Assembly: GCF_021729075.1 (NCBI RefSeq)
Contig: NZ_JAJSAQ010000006.1
Coordinates: 1 to 64,000, forward strand
From: Microbulbifer guangxiensis
Lineage (GTDB): Bacteria > Pseudomonadota > Gammaproteobacteria > Pseudomonadales > Cellvibrionaceae
Direction of reading: 5' to 3'
DNA: 64,000 nt
Positions 16,576 through 28,079 of the stretch are shown here, one piece after another; positions within the stretch are counted from its first letter, which is position 1; each line of letters starts with the position of its first letter. The position numbers and the translations under genes are program-made. Below the pieces are notes generated by a model that saw nothing but the letters and a program-made list of their open reading frames with translations, was not told where the DNA came from and made no database searches.

Positions 16576-17052
16576 GTGGCTCCAGCTGACTTGCGGATGG
16601 GTCGAATGCCTCCAACGACGACAGCGCGCGCGCAACAGGGTGCACCCGATGCCTGGATATCCTTCCTTGCCCACTTCCTGTTTGTGCTCGCGGCCTGGTC
16701 CCTGTTTATCAAATATCTGTTCCCGATCGGCTTTTCCCTCGCCAATGCCGAGCCGTGGAACCGTTATATCTACTGGGATCTCTGGCCACTGATCCACCTG
16801 TGGCTCGGCTGGGCCCTGCTGGCACGTCCCCGTTATGTCTATCCACTGGCGGTCGCTGTCTCCGCCCTTGAGATCGTGATTATTGTCAGCTTTTTTGTCT
16901 GGTTTCTCTCTGATCCCGACTGGTCGATCTGGCGCACCAACTGGTTTATCAACAAGGTATTCGTCCTGGCATGTTTTGTACTGCTGCTGGGAACAGCTCT
17001 CCGACGCCCCGATACGATCCGCGGCAATGCCATTCCCCCGAGGATGCCATGA
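16576..17052 (+). CDS. Small membrane protein, unknown function
   Basis: A protein of up to 158 residues with four predicted membrane segments (around 28-50, 65-83, 88-113 and 123-143). I recognise no family. Aromatic residues are frequent near the segment ends (WPLIHLWLGW, FFVWFLSDPDW). The start is uncertain: GTG at 16576, ATG at 16597 and ATG at 16606 are possible, and none has a clear ribosome site. Its stop codon overlaps the ATG of the aldo/keto reductase by the four-base ATGA, so the two are translationally coupled. The following genes (AKR, DUF6064, DUF2784) continue the operon-like run, and three of these four encode inner-membrane proteins. Confidence 0.65.
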   Translation: MAPADLRMGRMPPTTTARAQQGAPDAWISFLAHFLFVLAAWSLFIKYLFPIGFSLANAEPWNRYIYWDLWPLIHLWLGWALLARPRYVYPLAVAVSALEIVIIVSFFVWFLSDPDWSIWRTNWFINKVFVLACFVLLLGTALRRPDTIRGNAIPPRMP

Positions 17053-17984
17053 CCCATCAATACAATCGCCGACATGCCCTGAAATTACTCGCTGCTGGCC
17101 TCACCGCACTCGCTTTGCCGAAGGCAGCGGTGCTTGCAGCGAGCACCGCCACGGTTAAAAAACCCATACCCGCCAGCGGTGAGCCGTTGCCGGTCATCGG
17201 GCTCGGCACCTGGCGCACGTTCAATGTCGGCAGTGATCCACAGCTGCTGGCCGAGCGCGCCCGGGTCGTCGATGCCTTCTTCCAGCATGGCGGTGGACTG
17301 ATCGACTCATCGCCGATGTACGGTTCGGCGCCGGATGTCATCGGCTATGCCCTCAAGCGCCTGGGCAAGCCGGACACCCTGTTTTCTGCCGAGAAAGTCT
17401 GGAGCCCCGCCGGCGGCACGACACGGGAGCAGGTAGGGGAACTGGCCCGACGCTGGGGTGTGGAGACATTCGACCTGGTGCAGATTCACAACCTCACCGA
17501 CTGGCGCGAGCACCTGGCAGCCCTGCGGGAGCTGAAGGCTGCCGGCAAGATCCGCTACATCGGCATCACCACTTCCCACGGCCGCCGCCACGCAGAGTTC
17601 GAACAGGTGATGGCCAGCGAGGAGATCGATTTTGCCCAGCTGACCTACAACATTACCCATCGTGAGGCAGAGCGGCGCCTGTTACCGTTAGCCAGAGAGC
17701 GGGGTATTGCCGTCATCGCCAACCGGCCCTATGACGGTGGTAACCTGATCAAGGGACTCAAACGGCGGGGAAAACAGGTGCCGCAGTGGGCGGTAGAAGA
17801 ATGCGGCTGCAAAACCTGGGCCGACTTCCTGCTGAAATTCATCGTCAGTCACCCGGCCGTGCATTGCGCCATCCCCGCGACCACCCGGGTCGAACACCTC
17901 AATGAGAATATGCGTGCCGGGCACTCGCCGATGCCGTCCGCTGTCTGCAGGGAGCGGATGGCTAGAACTATCGAGACCCTATGA
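17049..17984 (+). CDS. Aldo/keto reductase with Tat-type signal
   Basis: A 311-residue aldo/keto reductase, an NAD(P)H-dependent carbonyl reductase with a TIM-barrel fold. The catalytic tetrad can be placed: Asp and Tyr in LIDSSPMYGSA (about 81-92), Lys in FSAEKVW, and His in LVQIHNLTD. The N-terminus carries NRRHALKLLAAGLTALALP, a twin-arginine signal, so the protein is probably exported folded with its cofactor. The start is fixed by the ATGA overlap with the upstream membrane-protein gene. Its own stop overlaps the next start (17981) by four bases. Exported AKRs of this type are often annotated as hypothetical oxidoreductases; the substrate is unknown. Confidence 0.85.
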   Translation: MTHQYNRRHALKLLAAGLTALALPKAAVLAASTATVKKPIPASGEPLPVIGLGTWRTFNVGSDPQLLAERARVVDAFFQHGGGLIDSSPMYGSAPDVIGYALKRLGKPDTLFSAEKVWSPAGGTTREQVGELARRWGVETFDLVQIHNLTDWREHLAALRELKAAGKIRYIGITTSHGRRHAEFEQVMASEEIDFAQLTYNITHREAERRLLPLARERGIAVIANRPYDGGNLIKGLKRRGKQVPQWAVEECGCKTWADFLLKFIVSHPAVHCAIPATTRVEHLNENMRAGHSPMPSAVCRERMARTIETL

Positions 17985-18670
17985 GTGACTGGTCCAGCTA
18001 TCGTCTGCAGGACCTCATCCCTTTCACACAGGAGGTCTACCTGCGCCTGCTGCAGCGGGTCAGTGAAGACACCTGGCCACTGCAGATAGCCCTGCTGGTC
18101 CTCGGACTTGCCGCCTTTGCGCTGGCGCTTGCGCACCGCAACCGGCTTGCCCTGATCTTCCTCGCCCCTGCATGGATCTGCAGCGGGCTGGTTTTTCACC
18201 TGCAACACTATGCAGAACTCAACTGGGCAGCACCTTACCTCGGCCTGGCCTTTCTGGCCCAGGGCGTCATTCTGTCACTGCTCGGATTGACGGGAGTCGG
18301 AATAGATCGCCAGAAGAGCTTCGGCAACCTGCCCGCCCTGATCGGCTTGTCGAGTGTCTTGATCGGTGTGGTCGCTTATCCGCTGATCGCCCCACTTGCG
18401 GGTTTCTCATGGATGCAGGCGGAAAGCTTCGGTGTTCATGCCGATCCAACGGCCCTGACCACACTGGGCTTTTGCCTGGTCGTATTGAGACGGACGGCAC
18501 TCTGGCTTGCCAGCATCATCCCTCTGTCAGGCGCCCTGCTTTCCGGGCTGACACTGCTGGCACTGGCACTGCCCTGGGCGTCTGCATTGTTAGGCATGCT
18601 CGGAGTGATCCTGACCGCACTGGTCTGGAAAACCGTCGCGAGCGCCCGCGGAGTCAGCGATGGATCGTAA
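17981..18670 (+). CDS. DUF6064 family membrane protein
   Basis: A 229-residue inner-membrane protein with about six to seven hydrophobic segments. The opening (QDLIPFTQEVYLRLLQR, then PLQIALLVLGLAAFALA) and the spaced small-residue helices fit DUF6064, a family of unknown role. It overlaps the AKR gene by four bases (ATGA) and the DUF2784 gene by eleven, so it is embedded in a coupled operon. No catalytic motif is visible. The family assignment is from pattern recognition and moderately sure. Confidence 0.65.
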   Translation: MSDWSSYRLQDLIPFTQEVYLRLLQRVSEDTWPLQIALLVLGLAAFALALAHRNRLALIFLAPAWICSGLVFHLQHYAELNWAAPYLGLAFLAQGVILSLLGLTGVGIDRQKSFGNLPALIGLSSVLIGVVAYPLIAPLAGFSWMQAESFGVHADPTALTTLGFCLVVLRRTALWLASIIPLSGALLSGLTLLALALPWASALLGMLGVILTALVWKTVASARGVSDGS

Positions 18671-19082
18671 CGCGCTGTACCTGCTGGCGGCGGACCTGAT
18701 CCTGGTCACCCACGTGCTGTTCGTTGCCTTTGTCGTATGCGGGCTACTGCTGATCCTGCTTGGCAGACTCCGCAAGTGGCACTGGGTCCGTAACCCCTGG
18801 TTCCGGCTTTTGCATGTCGTCGCCATTGGAGTGGTCGTGCTGCAATCGTGGCTCGGCGCCATCTGTCCGCTCACGATCTGGGAGATGGCGCTGCGGGAGC
18901 GCGCGGGAGAAGCGACTTATTCGGGCAGTTTTATCGCGTACTGGCTCGGCAGCCTCCTGTATTACCGCCTGCCGGACTGGGTCTTTGTGCTCTGCTATAC
19001 CGTCTTCGGTGCCCTGGTTGCCGGCAGCTGGTTCTGGGTGCCCCCGCGCCCTTTCGGCCGGCGACACCACGACCATAACTAA
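18660..19082 (+). CDS. DUF2784 family membrane protein
   Basis: A 140-residue inner-membrane protein with about four helices. DUF2784 features are visible: an N-terminal helix LYLLAADLILVTHVLFVAFVV, NPWFRLLHVVAIGVVVLQSWLGAICPLTIWE in the middle, and the late YYRLPDWVF segment. The Cys-Pro-Leu-Thr-x-W-E motif is typical. The function of the family is unknown. It is the last gene of the operon-like run starting at 16576 and is followed directly by a bidirectional terminator shared with the convergent katG gene. Confidence 0.8.
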   Translation: MDRNALYLLAADLILVTHVLFVAFVVCGLLLILLGRLRKWHWVRNPWFRLLHVVAIGVVVLQSWLGAICPLTIWEMALRERAGEATYSGSFIAYWLGSLLYYRLPDWVFVLCYTVFGALVAGSWFWVPPRPFGRRHHDHN

Positions 19083-19085
19083 CAA

Positions 19086-19117
19086 CAAAAAAAGAGCGAC
19101 CGGTGGTCGCTCTCTTT
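19086..19117. terminator. Bidirectional intrinsic terminator
   Basis: GAGCGACC (19094-19101) and GGTCGCTC (19105-19112) form an 8-bp stem with a 3-base loop, flanked by seven A on the left and TCTTT on the right. It lies between the convergent DUF2784 and katG genes and can serve both. Confidence 0.75.
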
Positions 19118-19150
19118 GAAAGCTAATGGGCCTTCTGCTTCCGGGTGGGA

Positions 19151-21625
<2,475 letters not shown>

Positions 21626-21724
21626 CTATATCGCGGGAGCAGGACGGGCTGGCAGCGTTAACCACCCGATCCTGCTACCATTGAACCCTGGTCCTATGCC
21701 GTTACCGCGGGATACCCTGGGGAA

Positions 21725-22276
21725 ATGCGATCCATCCTGAAAAAAACTGCACTCGCCCTGTTTCTGTTGGGGGGCTTCACCGCCCTGCTGTTTGTCCTTT
21801 TCCCGGGCCTCAAGTACGAGGTCTATCGCAGGCTCTCCCCTGCCATGCGCTGGGATATCTCCTATGCCGTTGCCGACAAGTTTGTGGTTGGCATGATCTA
21901 TTTCGTCGAGCGAGGCGACGAACTGCTCCTGGTGAAACACTCATATCAGGATAAGTGGGCGTTGCCCGGGGGCTGGCTCGACCGATACGAGTCCTTCGAG
22001 GAATCCGCACAGCGTGAATTACAGGAGGAACTGGGGATAGAGCTCGCGGACTTTGAAGTGCTGGAGGTAACCAAGGTGCCGCGATCAGAAATCATCAATG
22101 TTGCCATCCGCGGCCGGCTGGGCGGTGATCGGGTAGAAATACGGGATGCGGAAATCACCAGCTACCGATTCTTCCACCGGGACGCACTGCCGGAAGACAT
22201 CCTCTACCCCCATAAACCCTATATCCGGCGTTACCTCAACCAGACTACCAGGGAAGACAGGTCTGTCGAGCCCTGA
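21725..22276 (+). CDS. Membrane-anchored Nudix hydrolase
   Basis: A 183-residue Nudix protein. The Nudix box fits exactly: G, five residues, E, seven residues, then REL-Q-EELGI (about residues 80-103: GGWLDRYESFEESAQRELQEE and on). Such enzymes cleave nucleoside diphosphates linked to another group, using Mg bound by the Glu residues. The N-terminus has a hydrophobic segment (about 8-28) that likely anchors it in the inner membrane, which is uncommon for Nudix enzymes. The substrate cannot be inferred. It is divergent from katG with about 260 bases between the starts. Confidence 0.85.
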   Translation: MRSILKKTALALFLLGGFTALLFVLFPGLKYEVYRRLSPAMRWDISYAVADKFVVGMIYFVERGDELLLVKHSYQDKWALPGGWLDRYESFEESAQRELQEELGIELADFEVLEVTKVPRSEIINVAIRGRLGGDRVEIRDAEITSYRFFHRDALPEDILYPHKPYIRRYLNQTTREDRSVEP

Positions 22277-22374
22277 GGACCGTACTGAGTCCTTTGAGCG
22301 GGGACACAGGCAGCTGTTCTCTCACTGCGTTCGAATCATCGCTATTCCTGCATGACAGGTCCGGGACCCGTACC

Positions 22375-22800
22375 ATGAAGCTTCTGTTTTCGATGCCCTT
22401 CTGGCTGTTTCTGCTCGTCCACCCCCTGTGCGCTGAAGACCGCGGAATGGAAAATCTCGATTCATTGCAATGGAAAAACCGCATACTGATCGTGCGTGCG
22501 CCAGTCGCAGGCAGCGACGCCGAGAAAACCCTGCGTGCTGCCGCAACGGAAATCTCCGAGCGCCATCTGGTCTGGTTCCTGATCACAGCCGAGGGTATGA
22601 CCAGCAACTATACCGGCGCCATCGCCGGAGGATTCAGGGAAATGTTGCTGCAGCGCTATTTCACCGATGGGGCAACGAATGTCGTCCTGATCGGGAAAGA
22701 CGGGGGCGTCAAGGCCCGGGAAGCCTCCCTGGATCTTGAAGCGATCTTCAAGCGCATCGACAGCATGCCCATGCGCCAGGAAGAAATGCGCCGCCAGTGA
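22375..22800 (+). CDS. DUF4174 exported protein
   Basis: A 141-residue protein with a Sec signal (MKLLFSMPFWLFLLVHPLCA, cleavage near 20). The mature part matches DUF4174: LDSLQWKNRILIVRAP at the start and a NVVLIGKDGGVKAREASLDLEAIFKRIDSMPMRQEEM end. This domain has a thioredoxin-like outline but no CxxC motif, and its role is unknown. The ATG at 22375 begins the signal peptide and is preferred to the longer frame. It sits downstream of the Nudix gene on the same strand. Confidence 0.8.
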   Translation: MKLLFSMPFWLFLLVHPLCAEDRGMENLDSLQWKNRILIVRAPVAGSDAEKTLRAAATEISERHLVWFLITAEGMTSNYTGAIAGGFREMLLQRYFTDGATNVVLIGKDGGVKAREASLDLEAIFKRIDSMPMRQEEMRRQ

Positions 22801-22858
22801 GTACGGGTTTCATCGACCACAACCAGGAACAATTGTTATCACCGGGCAGACTCAAACC

Positions 22859-23506
22859 ATGACAAAGCAGGCCCTTATCATCGGTGCCAGCGGACTGGTC
22901 GGCTCGCACTTGACCGACCAGCTTGTTGACTCCCCCCACTTCAAGCAAATCGTTACCCTCGCCCGACGGCCACTCTCACACACGTCAGCAAAGGTGCAAA
23001 ATGCCGTTGTGGACTTCGATCGGCTGGAGGATTCGGCGCCACTGTTCCAGGCCGACGTGTTTTTTTCCTGCCTGGGCACCACCCGGCGGCAGGCCGGTTC
23101 ACTCGAGGCTCAGCGCAGGGTGGATGTGGAATACCAGCTTCGTGCAGCGAAACTCGCCGCACAGGCAGGAGTGCGACACTACCTGCTGGTCTCCTCCAGC
23201 GGTGCCAACCCCGATAGCCGCAGTGCTTACCTGAAGATGAAGGGAGAGCTGGAGCAGGAAGTGATGAAACTGCCTTTCGAACGCATCAGTATCCTGCGCC
23301 CTTCCCTGCTGCTGGGTGAGCGGGATCATTTGCGCGTGGGGGAGAAGCTCGGCAGCTGGATACTGCCCGCCGTCTGTGCCCTGCCGGGACTGCGCCGCTA
23401 CCGGCCGATCGCCGGGCGGCAGGTCGCCCGGAAAATGGTGGAGCTGAGCGTCAGCGAAGGCTCGGGCCTGCAGATATTCACCCTGGACGAAGTATTCCCG
23501 CACTGA
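22859..23506 (+). CDS. NAD(P)-binding Rossmann-fold protein (atypical SDR)
   Basis: A 215-residue atypical short-chain dehydrogenase-like protein. The dinucleotide-binding motif is GASGLVGSHL at about residues 9-18. The rest resembles HTATIP2/YbjT-type proteins: a central VSSSGANPDSRSAYLKMKGELEQEV, where Tyr and Lys (YxxxK) sit as in SDRs, and ISILRPSLLLGERDHLR. It probably binds NADP(H); the substrate is unknown. The ATG at 22859 lies at the start of the conserved beta strand. It is cytoplasmic and follows the DUF4174 gene on the same strand. Confidence 0.85.
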   Translation: MTKQALIIGASGLVGSHLTDQLVDSPHFKQIVTLARRPLSHTSAKVQNAVVDFDRLEDSAPLFQADVFFSCLGTTRRQAGSLEAQRRVDVEYQLRAAKLAAQAGVRHYLLVSSSGANPDSRSAYLKMKGELEQEVMKLPFERISILRPSLLLGERDHLRVGEKLGSWILPAVCALPGLRRYRPIAGRQVARKMVELSVSEGSGLQIFTLDEVFPH

Positions 23507-23630
23507 ACGCACCGCTGCAACCGGGTGCTCCAACGCGCCCGCGGCCGGGTACTGCAGAGAAATGGCTAGACTTACGCAGACCGCGCCACCAGCCCGGCTG
23601 CGGTGCAGACACCATAACACCCGGTCACGG

Positions 23631-24782
23631 ATGCCGATGCCCCGCACTGCCTGCCAGTTACTGGCACTGTTTTACAGGCCCCTCACCGCAGCACTTCTCG
23701 CGGTCACCATCACTGTGCCTTTCACCCAGGCGCAGGATCCCGGGACCGCGATTACCGTAGAGGGCGTGGCTGCCACCCAGCGACCGGTGGTGGAAACGAT
23801 CCCCGTTACCGGCACCCTGACGCCCCCGCGCCAGGCAATGCTGTCGGTAGAAGTTGCCGGCATGGTGAACAAGCTGCACGTGGATGTGGGGGACCGCGTT
23901 GAAGCGGGCACTCCGCTGCTGGAACTTGACCGGGAACTGAATGGCATCGCTCGCGACGCAGCACTGGCCGGCGTGGAACAGGCCCGCGAAGCTCTGGCGG
24001 AGAGCCGCAGGCGGCTGGGTGAGGCGCAGGCCCTGGTCGGGGACAACTACATCTCGGAAACCGAGGTGCTGGCACTGACTTCCCAGGTGCGGATCCGCGA
24101 AGCGGAATTGCGTGCTGCCCAGATCGAGGCTGAGCGGCAGTCCGCCCTGCTGCGCCGCCACCGGGTCAAGGCGCCGTTCACCGGCGCCATTGCCCAGCGC
24201 ATGGCGGAGCTCGGGGAGTGGGTGGAGCCCGGTGTGGCCCTGTTCGAGCTGGTCGATGCCCGTCGGCTGCGTGCGGATTTCGAGGTACCGCAGCGTTTCT
24301 ATGGTCGTATCGGCGAGCAGACACCACTGCAGGTACAGTTCGATGCCAGTGGCACCCGCCGCTTCCCGGCCCAGGTACTGCACAAGGTGCCACTGAGCCG
24401 CAGCGGCGCACGTACTTTCCTGCTGCGCACGGAAATCACCGGCGAGCGTACCCCGGAACTGATCGCCGGTATGTCGGTGTCGGCGACCCTTCGCCTCGGC
24501 ACCGAACGCACCGCGGTAGTCGTACCCCGGGATGCGGTCATCCGCTACCCGGACGGACGCGTCACCGTATGGATGGCCGCAGAGGCAAACTGGGGCGGGG
24601 AGACTCCGGTGCGGGAGCAGCCTGTCAAAACCGGGCTGGGATTCGACGGCCTGATAGAGATAGAGGAAGGCTTGGGACCTGGCACAGTTGTCGTGACCCG
24701 AGGCAATGAAGGTCTGCGCGACGGCCAGCGGGTCATCCTTCAGCGGGCAGCCGGGCAGGATCGTGAATCCACACCAGGCTGA
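23631..24782 (+). CDS. RND efflux periplasmic adaptor (second pump)
   Basis: A 383-residue membrane-fusion protein with a signal peptide (hydrophobic segment about residues 14-33, ending TQAQD). The lipoyl halves and a short coiled coil are visible (VNKLHVDVGDRVEAGTPLLELDRELNGIARDAALAGVEQAREAL; later VKAPFTGAIAQRMAELGEWVEPGVALFELVD), then the beta-barrel domain. No lipobox, unlike the adaptor at 5766. ATG at 23631 or 23637 is chosen as it places the signal peptide near the N-terminus; the ribosome site is weak. It is followed 26 bases later by the permease gene, so they form an operon. Confidence 0.9.
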   Translation: MPMPRTACQLLALFYRPLTAALLAVTITVPFTQAQDPGTAITVEGVAATQRPVVETIPVTGTLTPPRQAMLSVEVAGMVNKLHVDVGDRVEAGTPLLELDRELNGIARDAALAGVEQAREALAESRRRLGEAQALVGDNYISETEVLALTSQVRIREAELRAAQIEAERQSALLRRHRVKAPFTGAIAQRMAELGEWVEPGVALFELVDARRLRADFEVPQRFYGRIGEQTPLQVQFDASGTRRFPAQVLHKVPLSRSGARTFLLRTEITGERTPELIAGMSVSATLRLGTERTAVVVPRDAVIRYPDGRVTVWMAAEANWGGETPVREQPVKTGLGFDGLIEIEEGLGPGTVVVTRGNEGLRDGQRVILQRAAGQDRESTPG

Positions 24783-24808
24783 AAACACCGGAGGCAATCA
24801 CCGCTAGC

Positions 24809-27800
24809 ATGTTCGAGCAGATCATCCGCAACGGTATCCTGGTCACGGTGACCGCGCTGATCATCGTGATCCTGGGCGTGGTGGCGGCGCTGCGTATTCC
24901 GGTGCAGATGATTCCCGACCTGGAGGTGCGCACAGTCACTATCCAGACCAGCTGGGCCGGCACCACACCGCAGGATATCGAGAAGGAAATCCTGATCGAG
25001 CAGGAGGAATACCTGCGCAACATTCCCTACCTGCAGGAACTGCAGGCTACCGCCGACCTGGGCAGCGCAGAAATCGAGCTGGAGTTTCCCTTCGGGGTAG
25101 ATATCACCGAGACCCTGATCCGCGTCAACAATGCCCTCACCCAGGTGCCGCGCTATCCACTCAACGTGGACGAGCCGCGGGTCTACGCCACCTCGTTTTC
25201 CGCCAACGCTTTCATGTATTTCCGCATCTCGCCGTTGCCGGGCAATCCGCGCAGCCTGGATATGGACATGATGCGGGATTTCGTCGAGGACAATGTGCGC
25301 CCGCGCATGTCAGGCGTGCCCGGGGTAGCGCAGGTGGATGTCTGGGGTGGTGCCGAACGGCAGATCCAGATCCGCCTGATTCCCGAGCGCCTGGCGGAGC
25401 GCAACCTGACTCTGAACGATGTACGCCTGGCCATTACCCTGCGCAACCGCGACGTGTCCGGTGGTGAAGTGGAGAGTGGCAAACGCCGCTACCTGCTGCG
25501 CACCCTTGGGCGCTTCCAGGACCTGGATGACCTGCGCCAGATGGTGCTGCAGCGCAGCGGTGACGGCATCGTGCGGCTCGGTGACGTAGCGGAGGTGAGT
25601 CTCGACCACTTCAAGATCCGCAGCAGTTCCTATGTGGACGGTCTGCCGTCAATCGGCCTTTCGGTCCGGCGCGAGAGCGGCTCCAACGTCATCGCCATCA
25701 AGCGGGCGATGATGAAAGAGATGGAGCGTATCAACGCCGAGCTGCTGCATCCGGAGGGCATGGAACTGGCGCTCACGGCCGACGACGTAGGCTACGTGCA
25801 GGATTCCGTGTTCAACGTATGGAAGAACCTGCTGCTCGGTGCCCTGCTGGCAACCGCCATCATGTACCTGTTCCTGCGCTCGCCGCGAGCCACTGCGTTG
25901 GGTGTGGTGGGCATTCCCGTCTGTACCATTGCGGCATTTATTGGCCTGCTGGTCACCGGCCGCACCATCAATGTGATTTCGCTGGCCGGGGTGGCTTTCG
26001 CCATCGGCATGACCCTCGATAACAGCATCGTGGTACTGGAGAGCATCGAACTGGAGCGGCGCCGCGGGCTCGACCGCCTCAAGGCAGCGGTTGCAGGAGT
26101 GCAACGGGTGTGGCCGGCAGTGCTCGCCTCCACACTGACAACCGTGATGGTGTTCCTGCCAGTGGTGTTTATCGCCGAGGAAGCGGGCCAGCTTTATTCC
26201 GATATCGCCATCGCCATCTCCGCGGCCATTCTTACCTCCATGCTGGTGGCCATCACCGTGATTCCCACCGCCGCTGCGCGGCTCGGCTTCGGCGGTGACG
26301 ATGCCCTCCGGCAACCGGATAGCACACTGAGAAATGCCGTGCTGGGTAAAATCGACTGGCTGATCGCGACCCCCATGCGACGACTCTACTGCATCGGTAT
26401 CACAGTATTCACCAGCCTGGCCATCGTGTTGTTGCTGACACCGCCGGCGGAATACCTGCCCGAGGGCGAGGAAGCCAAGACCTTTGCCAGCATGAACGCC
26501 CCACCCGGGTACAACATGGACACCATGGAGGCCATTGCCCGCGAGTTGCACGAGTACTTCCTGCCCTTTGTGCAGGATGAACCGGCGGCATTTGACCGGG
26601 GTGAGACCGACGTGCCGGCCATGAAGTACGTCAACATGCGTGTCTCACCACAGAGTATCCGCATCATCTCCGAGACCAAGGACCCGCGCCATATCGACGA
26701 ACTGATGGAAGCCATCGTCAAAAAATACGAGAGCTACCCCGGCATGCGCGCCTTTGCCACCCGCGGCTCCATCATCAGCAGCAACGACGGCGGCACCCGC
26801 AGCGTCAACCTGGATATCTCCGGACCGAACCTGGCCGATCTCTACAAGGTGGCACGGGCGGCCTATGCTCGCGCCGAGGAGATCTTCGACAACCCCAGCA
26901 TCCAGACCCGCCCCTCCAGCCTTGCCCTCGCCCAGCCTCTGCTGCAGGTGCGCCCGCGCTGGGACCGCGCCGCGGAAGTGGGTATGACGGCGGAGGACAT
27001 CGGCTTCACCGTTGCAGCACTCACCGACGGAGCCTTCGTCAACGAGTTCTTCCTCGACGACGACAAGATCGATATGTACCTGTACAACCGGGAAGGCCCG
27101 GCAGCCACCGTCGACACCCTGCAGAATATTTTCATCTACACACCGGTGGGTACCGTGCTGCCGCTGTCCGAGCTGGCGGAAACCGTCGAAACAGTGGACA
27201 CAAGTACCGTGCGTCGGGTGGACGGCCGCCGCACCGTAACGCTGAACATCATCCCACCTCGATCGGTGGCACTGGAAACCGGTGTCGAGCGCGTGCGCAG
27301 TGAACTGGTGCAAACCCTCAAGGACACCGGTCAGGTGCCCGCCGGGGTGAGTCTCACCATCTCCGGTGCAGCAGACCAGCTGGATGCCACCCGCGAATCC
27401 CTGGGCAGCAATTACGTGGTGGCGCTGCTGATCGTCTACCTGTTGATGGTGGCGATCTTTTCCCACTGGGGTTATCCACTGCTCATCATGACCACCATCC
27501 CGCTGGGCATCGCCGGCGGCATTGCAGGCCTGGCCCTGATGAACCTGGTCGGGGGAATACTGCGTGGTATGGGCCTAGAGGGGTTTCACCAGCCCTTTGA
27601 CATGATCTCCATGCTGGGCTTCCTGATCCTGATGGGCACGGTGGTCAACAACCCGATCCTGATCGTGCACCGGGCCATCAGCAACCTGAAGGAAGACGGC
27701 ATGCCCCCGGTGGAGGCTGTACAGGAGGCCGTCAGTTCGCGGCTGAGGCCCATCGCCATCTCCAGCATTACCACCATCTGCGGGCTCGCGCCGCTGGTGT

Positions 27801-27970
27801 TCCTGCCCGGTGCCGGCACCGAACTGTATCGCGGCGTCGGCATCATCGTGATGAGCGGTATTATCGGCGCCACCTTGGTGACATTGACCATGCTGCCCGC
27901 CCTCACGGTGATCGCCCTCAACTGGCATGAGCGACTGCAGTCCCGGCAAGCGGCGCGCTCCAGCAGCTAA
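24809..27970 (+). CDS. RND permease with altered proton-relay residues
   Basis: A 1053-residue RND inner-membrane permease with two repeated halves of six helices. It starts MFEQIIRNGILVTVTALIIVILG and has typical porter loops. In TM4 the normal Asp-Asp pair reads TLDNSIVVLES (about residues 400-410), that is Asp-Asn; in TM10 the usual AKN reads VVNNPILIVHR (about 946), so the relay Lys is Asn. The relay must therefore differ from AcrB. The loop after TM10 has His in place of the common Glu-Phe. The substrate is unknown. It partners with the adaptor just upstream; no outer-membrane channel gene is near. The gene is well preserved over full length, so it is not a decaying copy. Confidence 0.9.
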   Translation: MFEQIIRNGILVTVTALIIVILGVVAALRIPVQMIPDLEVRTVTIQTSWAGTTPQDIEKEILIEQEEYLRNIPYLQELQATADLGSAEIELEFPFGVDITETLIRVNNALTQVPRYPLNVDEPRVYATSFSANAFMYFRISPLPGNPRSLDMDMMRDFVEDNVRPRMSGVPGVAQVDVWGGAERQIQIRLIPERLAERNLTLNDVRLAITLRNRDVSGGEVESGKRRYLLRTLGRFQDLDDLRQMVLQRSGDGIVRLGDVAEVSLDHFKIRSSSYVDGLPSIGLSVRRESGSNVIAIKRAMMKEMERINAELLHPEGMELALTADDVGYVQDSVFNVWKNLLLGALLATAIMYLFLRSPRATALGVVGIPVCTIAAFIGLLVTGRTINVISLAGVAFAIGMTLDNSIVVLESIELERRRGLDRLKAAVAGVQRVWPAVLASTLTTVMVFLPVVFIAEEAGQLYSDIAIAISAAILTSMLVAITVIPTAAARLGFGGDDALRQPDSTLRNAVLGKIDWLIATPMRRLYCIGITVFTSLAIVLLLTPPAEYLPEGEEAKTFASMNAPPGYNMDTMEAIARELHEYFLPFVQDEPAAFDRGETDVPAMKYVNMRVSPQSIRIISETKDPRHIDELMEAIVKKYESYPGMRAFATRGSIISSNDGGTRSVNLDISGPNLADLYKVARAAYARAEEIFDNPSIQTRPSSLALAQPLLQVRPRWDRAAEVGMTAEDIGFTVAALTDGAFVNEFFLDDDKIDMYLYNREGPAATVDTLQNIFIYTPVGTVLPLSELAETVETVDTSTVRRVDGRRTVTLNIIPPRSVALETGVERVRSELVQTLKDTGQVPAGVSLTISGAADQLDATRESLGSNYVVALLIVYLLMVAIFSHWGYPLLIMTTIPLGIAGGIAGLALMNLVGGILRGMGLEGFHQPFDMISMLGFLILMGTVVNNPILIVHRAISNLKEDGMPPVEAVQEAVSSRLRPIAISSITTICGLAPLVFLPGAGTELYRGVGIIVMSGIIGATLVTLTMLPALTVIALNWHERLQSRQAARSSS

Positions 27971-28079
27971 CTCACCGGAGTTGAAATCTGCTGCCCTGAC
28001 CTTCAGGGACTAAGGTTGAAAGGTAAAGTGCCCTGCTGGCCGTGCCCTGCCCCTCAAACAGCACAACCGAGGAGATCCG

